Source of the DNA: Adiantum capillus-veneris
Lineage: Eukaryota > Streptophyta > Polypodiopsida > Polypodiales > Pteridaceae
Assembly: GCA_014529385.2 (NCBI GenBank)
Contig: CM043950.1
Location: 69,870,935-69,932,934 of the forward strand
DNA length: 62,000 bases
Direction of reading: 5' to 3'
Every line of letters begins with the position of its first letter. Positions within the stretch are counted from its first letter, which is position 1. The translations under genes and the position numbers were made by a program. This document shows positions 21,939-33,949 of the stretch, one piece after another. The notes beneath the pieces are model-generated. The model searched no databases. It saw only the letters and a program-made list of their open reading frames with translations, and was not told where the DNA came from.

Positions 21939-23500
21939 TCTTTTGGTGCCCCCACTGAGGAGCATTTGATTGCTCCAGTTTGTGGTTTGGAGAAGCTAGA
22001 GGTGCAATTTTTAATGAGCAGGTACTGTGCAAGATAGTTTGGTTGGGTTTTTTTATTTTCACTAGGATTAAAGATGCAAAAACCTGGCTGCAAGATTATG
22101 GTCTATTTGTGTTGAAGAGTAGATTATCAAGAGAAGAAGGTGCGGTTCAAGTTTTTTTGCTCATGGTTCGTGGCAAAGCTAAAAGATGGTACGAGGGATT
22201 GCGAGATGAAGAAAAAGAGAACTGGATGACTTTGGAAGCGGCTTTTTGATGCCAATATGTGTTGGATATGCACTTACATGAGGTAAAGTAGAAATTGGAT
22301 GATCTAAAACAAAGCTTGGACGGATATTTTCAAGCTTTTGCATGGGAATTCAAAGCCCTTTGGAGACAATTGATGGAGGTAACTACTACACAAAATGTCA
22401 ATTATTTGAAATTGAGCAGGTTTATGGATTGCCTTCATGAGGAGGTCTGAGATAAAGTTGAAGCGGATGGGCCTGTGACGTATGTTGAAGTGGTAGATTT
22501 GGCAAAATGAGGGACCAAGAAGATTTTGAAGAAGCGGCAAGCCAGGACGGGTTTGTCAAGTACGATGTGTCTAGGCCATTTGAAACGGTTGAAGTGAATC
22601 CAAGGTTGGTGCAAAGGGAAGTGTCAGTGCAAAAGGAACCAAGAGTTCTATGGTTGCAAAGAGATGGAGTGATTTCTATGCAAAAGATGCCAATTAGGTA
22701 AGCTCTAGGTGTGAAAGAAGAGCAAAAGGGTTCTAGACCACCAGGTAGAAGATGCACATGCAAACTCAGGTATGGTTGGTCAAGCTCCATTGGTGGGTGC
22801 TAGGGATCAAAAGGTGCGGTGCATATGAGATTGAATCGATGAAGGTAGAGGAAATCCCTGATCTTGAGATGGAAGAAGAGGAGGAAGTTGGATGCCGATA
22901 CAAGTTGGGAAACTGATTCTTCCCACTCAAGGTATGAGGAATTTGATCTTTTTCATGTGGATGTGCAAGTGAAATATGTGTTGGAGAAGCAGGAGAGTGT
23001 CAACCGATGTGCTTGATGAATTTCAAGTGGGGGAATTCAAGCCTACAGAAGTGGATATGCAGGTAAAAATGCTTTGTGGTGCCATACTTATGGCTATGTT
23101 GGCAAAAGTTGTAGTGGAATGTGCTACAATCGTGCAACAGGTATCAAGTGTTTCCATGAAAGAGAAAGAAAATATGGCTATGGAAGGAGACTAGGGAAGT
23201 GAGGTGAAGGACGATTCTCTGTCTCCTTTGGTCAAGGATGAAGTGGAAGAGAAAGTATTTGAAGAGCATGCAACGGATGTTGACAAATCAGAGGTGATGA
23301 TCGATCTTGAAGGGCCAATCGATGATGAAGAAGGGATTGATGATGCTAGGATTGAAGGTGCTACAGACATGGAGACAATCTTGCAGTGGATGGTGGTAGA
23401 AGAGCCAATGGTAGAAGAGTTTCCAAGGTAGCAGGTATGTACCATTTTTCATGAAGAAGAATCCAAGAGTGCGACTTTGCTTTCAAAGGATGTATGTGAG
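21939..23500 (+). pseudogene. Gag remnant of a gag-type LTR element
   Basis: After the primer-site-like motif the frame gives KDAKTWLQDYGLFVLKSRLS and FLLMVRGKAKRWYEGLRDEE. The second string aligns with VLRGKAKLWFDGLR in the gag at 17.5 kb. Further along, an acidic region and a decayed knuckle (CHTYGYVGKSC near 23083-23115, with the zinc-binding His lost) are seen. Then comes another acidic open stretch (23204-23431). Many frameshifts interrupt it. No protease or pol of the same type follows. At about 23560 it is abruptly replaced by copia pol. Confidence 0.65.
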
Positions 23501-23565
23501 TCATGGTTGAAAGACATGTTTGTAAGTGTAGTAGTATAGTGTGAGAGAAGTTTGCAAATGCAGTT

Positions 23566-24520
23566 GTGGATTCAAAGGCTATGTCAGACGAAAAACTTTG
23601 GCAAGTACTTTTTGGGCATTTGAATTTTTCCAGTTTGCTGCATTTGCAACAATTTGATATGGTTGCTTCTTTGCCGCCTCTTGACGCACCTGCAAAGCAT
23701 GTTTGTGAAGGTTGTATTTTGGGTAAGATGCAACGTTTGAAGTTTTTGAAGGATGATTCAGTTAGGACCACATGCAGGTTGCAGAGTTTGTGCATAGCGA
23801 TGTTTGTGGGCCCATGCAAACTCTGTCCTTGGGCAACTACCTTTACTTTGTGACTTTCTTGTTGATTACTCTAGGCATGCATGGGTGTATCCGCTAAAAG
23901 CGAAGTCCGAAGTGTTTATCTGCTTCAAGAATTTTTTGGCTATGATTGAAAATGTCTCTAAATGTACTATGGGCACCCTCTGTTCCAATCAAGGGGGGGG
24001 AGTATATGTCTCATGAACTTAATGCATTTCTGGCTAGTCATGGGATGAAGCACCAATGTACAGTGCTGCATACACCTCAGCCAAATGTGTTGCTGAGAGG
24101 AAAAACAAGTCGCTTATGGAAATTGCACAACATATGGTCAAAAGTCAATCTCTGCCACATTTGTTTTGGCTTGAGGCTATCATGTGTGGCACTTATGTAC
24201 TTAACATGTGTCCTACAAAATCTTTGCAGTCTATGACTCCATATAAAGCATGGCACAATAGAAAGCCTTCTATTGATCACATGTGCATTTGTGGTTGTTT
24301 GGCTTATGCTTTGGTGCCACAAATGCAACACAAAAAATTGGATGATAAGGTTGTCAAATGTATTTTTGTTGGTTATAGTGCTGAAAGAAAAGGCTACAGG
24401 TTGTACCATCCACCAACAAAGCGTATCCTGGTTTCACGGGATGTTGTGTTTGTGGAAGATTCTATTCAACCCTTATTGTCATGTACTAGACATTTATGAC
24501 AGTTTGTAGCCTCTTTTCAG
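23566..24520 (+). pseudogene. Copia pre-integrase zinc region and integrase
   Basis: The pre-integrase part reads LWQVLFGHLNFSSLLHLQQF and CEGCILGKMQR, giving the zinc-binding His and Cys residues. The core follows with VHSDVCGPMQ in one frame, carrying the first catalytic Asp, then VDYSRHAWVYPLKAKSE. The second catalytic position reads SNQGG where SDRGG is expected, so this Asp is replaced by Asn. The third block, VAERKNKSLMEIAQHM, keeps the Glu. Then come CPTKSLQSMTPYKAWHNRKP and the (V)FVGYSAERKGYRLYHP strand. Several frameshifts around 23790-24010 and the D-to-N change make it inactive. Confidence 0.88.
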
Positions 24521-24834
24521 TGGTGAAAATTTGAAGGTAAATTGGAATGACGAAAATGTACAGCCTATGGGCTTTTTTGAAAATGCTACAAATCAGCTTA
24601 TTACTAATGCAGATGTACATGATGTACTTGATGTAGAAAAGTTTGAGAATGAGCAGACTAGAAGTATGCCAAAATGGATGGTGCATATTTTGTGTGACAG
24701 TAAATTGGATGCACCTTTGTCAAGTTGTACTCATTTAGATTCTTGCCATGGATCTTATGCGTCGGATTGCTATGCTTTGGCTGTTTCTAGCTTATGTGAT
24801 GTTGAGGAACCTCTATCTTTTGATGGAGCATAGA

Positions 24835-25830
24835 ATTCAAAAAAATTGGATGGCTGCCATGCAATCAGAATATGATGCACTTATAGAAAGTGACACATGG
24901 ACTTTATGTGGTTTGCCTCCTGGAAACAAGGCCATTGGTACAAAGGTGGTAAAATAGTTAAATTGCAAGCCAGATGGTGAGATTGATTGCTATAAGGCTC
25001 GACTTGTTGCAAAGGGTTATGCACAACAAAAAGGCATAGAATATGAAGAGACTTCTGCTCTCACTTGTTGTATGATTACTTTGCATTTTCTATGTGAATT
25101 GACATCACATTTTGGATGGGATATGCATCAATCGAATATTTTTACTTCTTTCTTGAATAGTGAAATATTTGAGGAAGTTTATATAACATAGTCTCACAGT
25201 TTTGTCATTAAAGGGCAAAAAGATAAAGTGTGCAAATGTAAGAAAGACTTGTATCCTTGTGCTTGGTTTGAGAAATCTGACACTCATTTGGTTAAACGAG
25301 GCTTTTGTAACAGTCCACCAGAAAGCACATTGTATGTAAAGTGTGAGGGCAATGTACTTCTTATTGTTGTTCTATATGTGGATGTTTTGTTGATCACTGG
25401 TCCAAACAAGGCACATATTACTAAATTTAAGGCTGATTTGAATGCTTCTTTCAAGATGAAAGATTTGGGGACGTTGCATCGTTACTTGGGCATACAATTT
25501 AAGCAGTGTGATGGTGGTATTTCCTTGTGTCATACAAATTACATAGAGACATTGCAATGTAAGTTTGGACTTGAGGATTGCAAATCTATTGCCACTCCCA
25601 TGGAAACATGTTTGAAATTGAGTCTTCTTGAAGCTGGTGTGTGATGGTGGTATTTCCTTGTGTCATACAAATTACATAGAGACATTGCAATGTAAGTTTG
25701 GACTTGAGGATTGCAAATCTATTGCCACTCCCAACGAAACATGTTTGAAATTGAGTCTTCTTGATGCTGGTGATCTTGTCGATGTCAATTTTTAAGGATT
25801 CCTTTGTTACATATGCAACATGAGCCTGGA
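24835..25830 (+). pseudogene. Copia reverse transcriptase
   Basis: Blocks in order are NWMAAMQSEYDALIESDTWT, PPGNKAIGTK, the YKARLVAKGYAQQKGI-like stretch, then WFEKSDTHLVKRGFCNSPPE and the catalytic box. The box reads YVDV (25375-25386) in place of YVDD, through a GAT-to-GTT change that removes a metal-binding Asp. Downstream are SFKMKDLGTLHRYLGIQFKQ and EDCKSIATPMET. A 133-bp tandem duplication follows and shifts the frame. The copy is dead. Confidence 0.88.
25508..25773 (+). repeat. 133-bp tandem duplication inside copia RT
   Basis: The sequence GATGGTGGTATTTCCTTGTG at about 25510 recurs at 25643, and the two copies match almost perfectly for about 130 bases, with about three differences. 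The period is not a multiple of three, so the duplication itself breaks the frame. Confidence 0.93.
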
Positions 25831-26435
25831 TATTCAATTTGCAGTCTCACAGGTTAGCAAATTTATGCATAGCCCAAGGTCTAAGCATTGGCAAGCTGTC
25901 AACTCCCTACTTGAGTGACACCTTACATCTTGGGTTGTTTTATCCCAAGGAGGGATCATTGCCGCCAGATTTATATGCTTTTTTGAACTCAAATTGGTTT
26001 GGTTGTTATGACACAGGAGTGTCCACGAGTGTTTTTTTTTCATGCTTGACAGTTCATGAATATCATGGTTGAGCAGGAAGCATCCTAATGTGGCCACTTC
26101 CAGTTGTGAGGCTGAGTACAAGGAAGTCTTCACAACTTGAGTGTGTATATATCAGCTACCTTATGGATGATTTTGGTGTTGGACATGACACTACCAATAG
26201 CATCTACACTGACAGTCAGAGCACATTGGCAGTTGTAAGGAACCCAGTTTTTCATGCTTGCAAAAAGCACATTGAGGTGCATCACCACTATGTCAAGGAG
26301 AGACTCTCAGTAGGAGAGATCAACTTGGCTTACGTGCCAACATAGGACAACCTTGCAGATCTTTTCACAAAGGCATTGTCTTGTGACAAGTTCAAAGCTT
26401 TGGGCTTACTCCCCTTTGTGGACTGATCATGTCCT
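25790..26435 (+). pseudogene. Copia RNase H and pol C-terminus
   Basis: Recognisable strings spread over frames include DIQFAVSQVSKFMHSPRSKH, VATSSCEAEYK with the catalytic Glu, IYTDSQSTLAVVRNPVFHAC with the catalytic Asp, and KHIEVHHHYVKERLSVGEIN. The end is AYVPT, a stop, and then the DNLADLFTKAL block. The usual DSDWAGC block reads NSNWFGC, so that catalytic Asp is lost. Polypurine sequence follows within about 70 bp. Confidence 0.85.
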
Positions 26436-26489
26436 TGGGGCATGGCAGTTCCCTACACTCTATGTGTGAGCTCTTGTTTAGCATCACTC

Positions 26490-26748
26490 CTGGGGGGGAT
26501 TTGTTACCATATATATGTGGTAGTGACGTTTGTGAACACAATTAGAATTGTCGGGGCATTTTTTCCCTCACTAGGAGTTCCCCCCCTCCCCCCCCCCCCC
26601 CCCCCAATGCATTGTATATATGCCCATCACTCTAGGGCTACCTTATCTTTCCATAGCATACTAAGTAATGCTACTCGTTGTTGTGTGCCTTGAGCTTCCT
26701 TCATCTTGTCCAAGTGGTGTGCATTTCCCTGCAACCCTTTTTCCAACA
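26490..26748 (+). repeat. Polypurine tract and 3' LTR of the copia element
   Basis: CTCCTGGGGGGGATT is the priming tract for plus-strand DNA. The LTR then begins TGTTACCATATATATG at 26502. A plausible end is TTTTCCAACA at about 26748. A C-rich run (26580-26605) lies within. No matching 5' LTR is present to confirm the end. Confidence 0.65.
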
Positions 26749-27155
26749 TTAATCCCAAAATCCCTTGTATCTATTGCATAGGTGTAGCAAAGGAGCTGAA
26801 TCTTACTAATTGGAACAAAAGATCCTAGTTATTCCTTGATTTCATAAACTCACTTACCTTTGATTGCTTGTCACTTTGTAAATGAATTGGGTTTCTAACA
26901 AGTGTCACAAGGTGTGAAGTATTCTCCAAACTAGGGGATATGGCATGCATGAAAACAAGGGGGGAAGATGCATGCATATAGGCCTACGTGCTACCCAGAT
27001 GCCCTCCCCATAGAAGGAAAAGATTCTCTCAGTGGCCTCGTGATCCATTTTGGAGGTATCCTTATGCAAAAGCAAGCATACCTCATCCCCTTCACATTGT
27101 GTGCAAGGTTGCTTTCATGGGAAACCTCCTAACTCAATCAATCTTGTCATGGAAC

Positions 27156-27156
<1 letters not shown>

Positions 27157-27202
<46 letters not shown>
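27157..27202. repeat. (TG)n(AG)n microsatellite
   Basis: About 15 TG units pass directly into about 7 AG units, the same compound type as at 21555. Confidence 0.95.
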
Positions 27203-27278
27203 CATTTTTTCATAAACATGCAACTCAAGTAAGATTCATGCAAACTCTCCATGCCTCTCTTACTCCCCCACACTTTAC

Positions 27279-27430
27279 TTAGCTTTGATACCACTGATAG
27301 GCCATCGGCCTTTGGGGTGGTGATGAACACTCCTCTCAGCCAACCCCCCTAGCTTTATAACCCTTGGCTTGGGGGGAGCCCCTTTGCATTTTTCTTGGAC
27401 TATGCCCACTAGCGAGGACCTTGTCTTGAC
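27279..27430 (-). repeat. LTR end with Met-type primer-binding site
   Basis: On the minus strand a TTATAAAG box (about 27338) lies upstream of CCGATGGCCTATCA, followed at once by GTGGTATCAAAGC. The latter differs from the canonical TGGTATCAGAGC at one position. A TATA box, a CA end and a Met-type primer site in this order describe the 3' part of a 5' LTR and the start of an element interior. No gag follows to the left, so the element body is deleted. Confidence 0.6.
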
Positions 27431-27971
27431 TTCATGGTTTTATTAACCTATGAATATATGATGGAAATGATTTGAATTATATAGATATGGATTTGGATTT
27501 GGTTTATACTATTGATGAATACATGATGATATGATAATGACATTGCTATGGTATTTATGGATCTTGGTTGTTGGATGGTGAATGTGACTAGATATCATGT
27601 TACATTAGGATATGACATATACTACTTATTCTAGTGGTATGGGACACTAGAATATGCAGTATGTGGGCAACTTAAGTCATAATCAAAGATGGCTTTAGCT
27701 TGTAAGACTTTGTGTTGATAAATTATGTCCATGATTCATAATCTTAATTACTATTTTTGACAAGTTTTGATTTGTACATTAATAACATATAAACTAGGGG
27801 AAGTTTCTTTCTTAATATAGGGGTATGTAACTATATTTGATTATGGTGCATTAACAAATATTTATTGTAGGGCTAACATACAAAAAAGAAATCTAAATCA
27901 TTGAATCATCTTCCCAAATCTAACTATGGATGTCAGATGCTCATGAATAGGGTTGTCCTATTATTTCCATT

Positions 27972-28029
<58 letters not shown>

Positions 28030-28939
28030 TCCTTTTCCTCCAATGTCTCTCGCATCATGGGATCGTCTTGAAGGTATGTATTTTTTAATTATGTTGGTCA
28101 TATACATGCTATTTTTGTGTATATTATAGGCTAGATATACATCCACCTTTTGCATTAGAGACCAACACTGGAGTAGCATTTTAATAAGACTCATAGAGAT
28201 AGAATTTTAGTAGAAGATATCACCATTGATTCCTCTTTTGGAGGATCCCCACTTCACAAAATTCAAGGAAAAGAAAACTACAACCCCATGTCTACCTATG
28301 CACCTTTGCCTTTAGTTAGGAAAAAGGTCAGGTTGCGTGGCTCTCCTTGCGTGACCTCCAATGAAGACATCTACTTTAGGATCAAGTACTCCACTATGCC
28401 TGCATGCTTTTGCTACATTAAAATCATTTCAAATGACAACTAACAAAGAATCATCATAGTATTCTATAAAAATCCATTTAAATTTTAGATCTTGTAAAGA
28501 GTACATATTGAAATTACGTTTAAAACTAAAGGGATATTTTAATCTATAAGTTTGAATGTCTTTGATCTTTTTTGAGAAGCACCCAACTTGTGAAGAAACA
28601 AAGAGAAATTCTCACCTATATCCATACAAGAAAACACAACATGTTTCTAGTCCTTTATACATTTTGCAAGCATCAAAGATCTTCTATGTGTTATTGATAT
28701 CACTCTAGTTCCAAATTCTAAACTATTCCTAGGTGTATGTTTTTTAAATGGTACCATGCCTTTATTAAGCATGTCTTACCCTCCTACATACTTAGCCAAA
28801 ATAAGAACCCTAAGAATCATTTTACTCTTTTAAAAACCATCAATTATCATTATTATTTTTCATACTTTCCAATCATTAGTCAAGGATAGAGGAAGCAAGT
28901 ATCAAGTCTTATTCATGATATATCAAAAGGTCAAACAAT
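27431..28939. other. AT-rich intergenic DNA, no gene seen
   Basis: Both strands lack recognisable domains. A (CT) tract of about 26 units sits at 27975-28027. The region 28200-28900 has no frame with convincing codon structure. Confidence 0.5.
27975..28027. repeat. (CT)n microsatellite
   Basis: About 26 uninterrupted CT units. Confidence 0.97.
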
Positions 28940-28959
28940 GAACAAAAATTGATCTTGAA

Positions 28960-30300
28960 TGAAGCACATGCAGGTGATGTTGGTGGCCATTTCTCAGGGG
29001 ACACTACAACAAAGAAGATTTTTTAGACAGGTTTGTGGTGGCCATCAGTTTTTAAAGATGCTCATGAGTTTGTTAAAACTTGTTTAACTTGTCAAAGAGA
29101 TGCTAGACCAATGGATGTGGACAAGATTCCTTTACAACCAATCCTCTCTTTAGAACCTTTTCAAAAGTGGGGTCTTGACTTTGTGGGTCATGTCAAGCCA
29201 ACTGCAAAGTTTACAGGTAACCAATATATTTTAGTGGCAATTAACTATTGCACTAAATGGGTGGAGGCACAAGCAATGAAGAAGAATAAGGGAGAGAGTG
29301 TGGTAAAGTTCCTGTACAAGACTATAATGACCAAGTTTGGGTGTCCAGTGGAATTGGTCTTCGATTAGGGAGTTCACTTCATAAATAAAGTAATCAGGAG
29401 GTTGATTGAATATCATTTGATTATTCACAACAAGTCCGCAGTATATTATCCACAAGCAAATGGTTTGGCAGAATCCGAAACAAAACTTTGGTCAGGATCT
29501 TGAGAAGGATGGTTTCTGAAAACACGACAGATTGGGATACAAAGCTGGATTCTACATTGTGGGCTTTTAGGACAGCTTTCAAGGTCATTACAAGCATGAC
29601 TCCATTTAAAATGGTGTATGGGTTAGAAGCTATTGTACCAATGGAATTTGTGGTGCCTACTCTCAGAGTTGTAGTGAAATATAGATTGTTAGGAGATACT
29701 GCAACAATTCTTAGACAGGAACAACTTTTGAAATTAGAAGAAAACAAAATTCAGGAAGCTTACATCACTGAGGCAATTCAGAGGAGAAGACAAGCTTGGT
29801 TGGACAGAAATTGAAAGTACAAATTATTTGCAGAGGGTGACTGGGTACTAATGTACAATAGAAAATTGGAAAAAAGACCAGGAAAATTGAAGCTTAGGTA
29901 CTTGGGACCTTTTCAGATGGTTGAAGAAGTGGGGCCTTCAACTTATTTGTTAGTAGATGATCAAGGAAAGATTTTCCCAAAGGTAGTAAATGGATTTTGT
30001 TTGAAACCTTATATAAGTGGAGGTGATCATTTCAAGGAAAATGAGACAAAGTCCTTAAATCATGAAGAATTTGTGGGAGAAATTTGTGCGATTAGTGGGG
30101 AGATGTCACATCCCATCCATTCAAATGTGGAAAAGCATAAGGGTTTAAATGTATGCTTCCTCTCTCAACTCTTAGTGTTGTTACACATGTGTTTGTACTG
30201 CCAAGAGTTTTGCATGTGTTTTCTTCTTGCCGCCATGACTAAACAACCACGAACCAGTGAGGTTGCAGAGTCAGCCATACCTTCTCTTAAGCAAGAATAG
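28960..30300 (+). pseudogene. Gypsy integrase with GPF/Y-type tail
   Basis: The zinc-binding part reads GDVGGHFSGDTTTKKIF, a stop, then LWWPSVFKDAHEF and CLTCQRDARP. In the core the first catalytic position reads VAINYCTKWVEA where D is expected, so Asp has become Asn. The second (VFD, then TAG at about 29366) keeps Asp but is followed by a stop where Gln or Arg belongs. The third, ANGLAESETK, keeps Glu. The tail includes MTPFKMVYGLEAIVPMEFVV, then WVLMYNRKLEKRPGKLKLRY and LGPFQMVEEVGPSTYLLVDD, the usual GPF motif. An acidic and then hydrophobic extension runs to 30300. Inactive. Confidence 0.88.
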
Positions 30301-32420
30301 CCCGAAGTCATGAAGATCAAGAGGTCTTGAAGGCACTCTAAACCGGCTGCTCAAGCAACACCATCATCACCAGAAGTCTTGATTGATGAGATGTCCACAC
30401 CATTGGAAAAATCTCTTTTGGCTGTGGAGATGGGGCCAGCGGAGTACAACTTTTTGGAGATGAGGCAACACATTGACTTCAATGTCCCTGTACACAAGAA
30501 GTAGCTTCAAAAAATTGGTCTTTTGGATTATGCCATGCTTCCATGGAAGCATTGGAAGAATAATCTAAGCTTGTGAACATTTTGACCCATGTGCAGGATA
30601 CCAAGGGGAACATATTTGGAAGCTACTGGTTCAGCCCTGAGTTGCTAGGGGCCGTGTTTATTCTGCATGTGGAGGAAGACATTCAGGTTACTAATTCTTT
30701 TGATAACCTGATGGAAACAGAGTTTGGTCCTGCACAGGGTAATAGAGGTTATTACCCTATTGCTAAGTACAGAACCCTTTCAAATTTCAGCAAATTAGGT
30801 GGTACTTGGAGAGGGTCTGTGTGCTAGTGACGCTCGAGTACATCTCAAAGGAGAATTATACAATATTGAATGTTGTTGTGTTGGGGAAGCCTATTGGATG
30901 GGAAAATTTATTGTCCAACAGGTTAAACAATGAGGTTCACCAAAAAAGAAAGAGAACAGACAGAACTATAAATATTGGAGCCTTTTTTATAGCTTTACAG
31001 ATTCATGCCATGAGCATGACCTCTCTTTGGGGGGAGGTACTCTAGGGAAGTTGTAAATGCCATCATTGACAAGAGGAACTAAGTCAAGCAAGGGAACACC
31101 AGTGGGAAAAATGGAGAAGGAAGTTGCAGGACCCAAGTCAGAGCCACGCCACATCTTCAGTCAATCTGTAGGACCAAGGTGATATTTGGAAAAGTTTAGG
31201 GGAGGAGTTTGATACTGACATGGATACACTTTTGGCACCTTCTAAAGAAACCCCAAAGTAGGAAACAGTAGGTTCTCCACTAAACCCTTTTTTAAGTAAA
31301 AAATAAGAAAGCTTGATATTCAAGAAAGTGATGACAGAGGAGAGAAGCTGTTGAGAAAATTTGATAGACAAATTGGCAATGCTGATGCTTATAAGTCCTT
31401 GGAGTTGGTCAACAAGTTTGTGGGACGGGGAAATATTAATTACAGTGTTCTCCAAAGGGAAAATTTTCAATTACAGGGTCAGGTTTTTGAATTGCAGAAT
31501 ATTTCAAAGAGATCCGGGTAGGATACAAAACTAATTGAGGATCTAGAGGAGTCCATTTAAGGTTTAAAATCAGATTTGGAGAAGGCAAAGGAGAGTTCTA
31601 TCTTCTACAAATTGCACTCGGATAGAAGATATAATATTGCAGCATGTCTGATCAAATGGAGTTATTGAAGTATAACTACTCCAAGACCCAGTCAAAAAAC
31701 AATATTCTTCTAAGCAGAGTTCAAGCATGTAAGGAACTAGAATGCAAATTGAGAGATATGTCAAAGGATGACCTTGATTTGGATGGTTGGTATGTGTCAA
31801 CCCAAGATGTGGATGTTTTAAAGTCTAAAATCAAAAAACAGGGAGACCAGGTATGGTTGGAATTAAGGAAGAAGATGTTTTCATTGGCAAGAATTCCTTT
31901 TCAAGCATTTGCCAAGGAAGACCAAAGTGCTGAACATGTACTGTTGCAAATAAAATATGAGGAATTAGAGAAGGAGGTGACTGAATTAAAGAAGAAAATG
32001 TCTGCAAAAAGATTTCACGTTGGAATTCAGAAAATGGAATCTGTTGAAAGAGTTGATCAGGGAGTTGACACACATGAAGACTTGTTTACAGTGGCCAAGG
32101 TAGTAGAAATAGAGGAAAGCATGGAGAAAAAAGACAAAGTGCAGGAAATTGGAGATGATGGCACATGTTTTCATGACAAGGATACTAAATTCAGTGGCAT
32201 TATTGCAAAGTGGTTGAAGAGGTACTTGGAGTCATAGTAATAGCAGGGCAATCTACTGATGATACTGAGAAAGGGCAGCAAAATCAGGAAATGGAAACAG
32301 ACAGAGTACAGGGCAAGGATGAAGAAGGGGAGGAAAATATATTCGAACCAGTGAATACTTTGGAGGTACCCTTAGGAGGGTTACCAAAGTCTTCAACACT
32401 GGAGATGATTGACTGAAAAG
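30301..32420 (+). pseudogene. Long coiled-coil-rich region after integrase, function unknown
   Basis: Open segments, separated by single stops or frameshifts, follow one another: PAEYNFLEMRQHIDFNVPVH at about 30440, NIFGSYWFSPELLGAVFILH at about 30610, RTINIGAFFIALQIHAMSMT at about 30965, then helical, charge-patterned stretches. The last are FDRQIGNADAYKSLELVNKF near 31360, an ORF at 31644-32237 with heptad-like spacing, and an acidic tail to 32416. I recognise no known domain, transmembrane pair or furin site, so I cannot call it an envelope protein. Its place after integrase and its length suggest an accessory third ORF. Confidence 0.5.
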
Positions 32421-32450
32421 TGTTTTTGAACACTAAATTAGGGAATGGGA

Positions 32451-33949
32451 AGCGATCATAGTTTTGGTGATGTATTTGTATATCTTGGTTGAAGTACCAG
32501 TCACTACACTTTATGTCATTCAAATCTATGAGCACTAAATTTTGTGAACAACGGATTTTGTGGATCCAAGTCAAAAATGTTTGGGAAAATGTTTTTACCA
32601 CTGGGTTGTGCTAGGTGTTAAAGCCATATTTAGTACTTTTCTTACCTTTAGTCAAGTGTTTGCATTATTTAGTTAGTTTGTAATGAAAATGGGTGGAATC
32701 TCTTCAAATCAGGGATTGTGGGTTATCTTGAGGAGTTGTAACATTTTGGCGAGTCGTATGAATGAAGGAGAAGAGATTGAAGCCCTGTGTACTATGATTT
32801 CATGGTATTCTTGAGTTAATAGTGTTCAATCATGGAGAAGTAGCCTGTGTATTTCCTAATTCTATTCCGATGCCTGAATAGTATAAATTCCTAAATGCTG
32901 TGTATAATGTACTTGAAGTTGAAGTATATAATTGGCTTGATACATTTCCATGACCCCAATAACAACAACCTACTTATAAATTATTGCTAAAAATATAAGT
33001 ATATATTAAATACAAATACATTGCTATTGAAGAGTCACTCAACCTATTCTAATATCATTGTAGGAATAGTAAAAATTTCACATTGATTTTTAGTACGAAG
33101 GTAATTTTTAGTACTGGGAATTTCACATTGATTCTAGCTAGGGCATTAAGGTAACAAGGATGTGTCAAATCCTTTAAAAACAATATATATGTAAGCTATG
33201 ATTGATTACTCTCACTCAAGTGATACCAAATCACAAAAGGCTAGTTTCAAACCACTACTCAATCTTTACCATTTTCAATGGTCAAATGGAATGCAAATGA
33301 AACCAAGCAACAAGAACTAGGATGACCAATCCCATGGTCTAAGCTCCTCCTAACAATGAGTGGATGCAAAAACAATAGTGGAGTCTAACCCTAAGTCCAA
33401 CATGTCAAAATCATTATTTTAGGTATCGCATGGACTTGAAAAGAAGAGATCTATTCTACACAATTGATGATTTGTCAATTTGACACCTAAATCTCAAGAT
33501 ATGACATCAAACGACTTGTAGGATTTTGTCATCAAACTTATGAAATAGTATGAGAGAAGACTGACATCAACTTGAAGAGACTTACAAAATAGTACAAGAG
33601 ACTTACATCAACTTGAAGATCCTTCATTTGGAATTGTTCTAAAGTAATTGCAATTAAAATGCAATAATAGAGATGAGGGAGCAAAGAGCATATAAAGCTT
33701 GCAAATACACAGACACAACATCATACGCTCAACTCAATTTTCTCATTAATCAACTTATCCAAAAGGTTACAAAAGTGACCTTTATACTTGGGTCAAATTT
33801 AACATTTGGTTCCTGACCATAAGTAGCACAATATCTGGCACCAAATTGATAGCTAAATTGGTAGTTACAACCTAGAACCTTGTAGCCCCAACTTGATGAC
33901 AAATGGCTCATGAGTACATCTAAGATAATAAAAAATGCATAAGTTGTGG
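32451..33949. other. AT-rich DNA, no gene seen
   Basis: It may include the LTR of remnant C (32450-33000), but no second copy exists to prove it. The remainder is AT-rich without coding signal. A younger LTR element inserted at 33950. Confidence 0.5.

Larger units (their letters stand above)
23560..26748 (+). mobile_element. 5'-truncated Ty1/copia element
   Basis: The order is GAG-pre-integrase, integrase, RT, RNase H, polypurine tract and LTR, which is the copia arrangement. It starts abruptly at the pre-integrase region. The 5' LTR, gag and protease are absent. Key residues are mutated and frames are broken throughout. It lies downstream of a gypsy-type gag to which it does not belong, so one inserted beside or into the other. 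Confidence 0.9.
28940..32450 (+). mobile_element. Ty3/gypsy remnant C: integrase plus long 3' coding region
   Basis: The remnant begins at the integrase zinc-binding domain and has no RT or gag upstream. After integrase, about 2.1 kb of further coding-like sequence continues on the same strand to about 32420. This is the position of an envelope-like third ORF in some plant gypsy groups. No LTR is identified with confidence, although a purine-rich GGGAATGGGAAG lies at about 32440. Confidence 0.8.

Noticed and set aside
30301-32420. Retroviral envelope gene
   Set aside because: No signal peptide plus transmembrane arrangement, cleavage site or fusion peptide is evident. Only the position after integrase suggests it.
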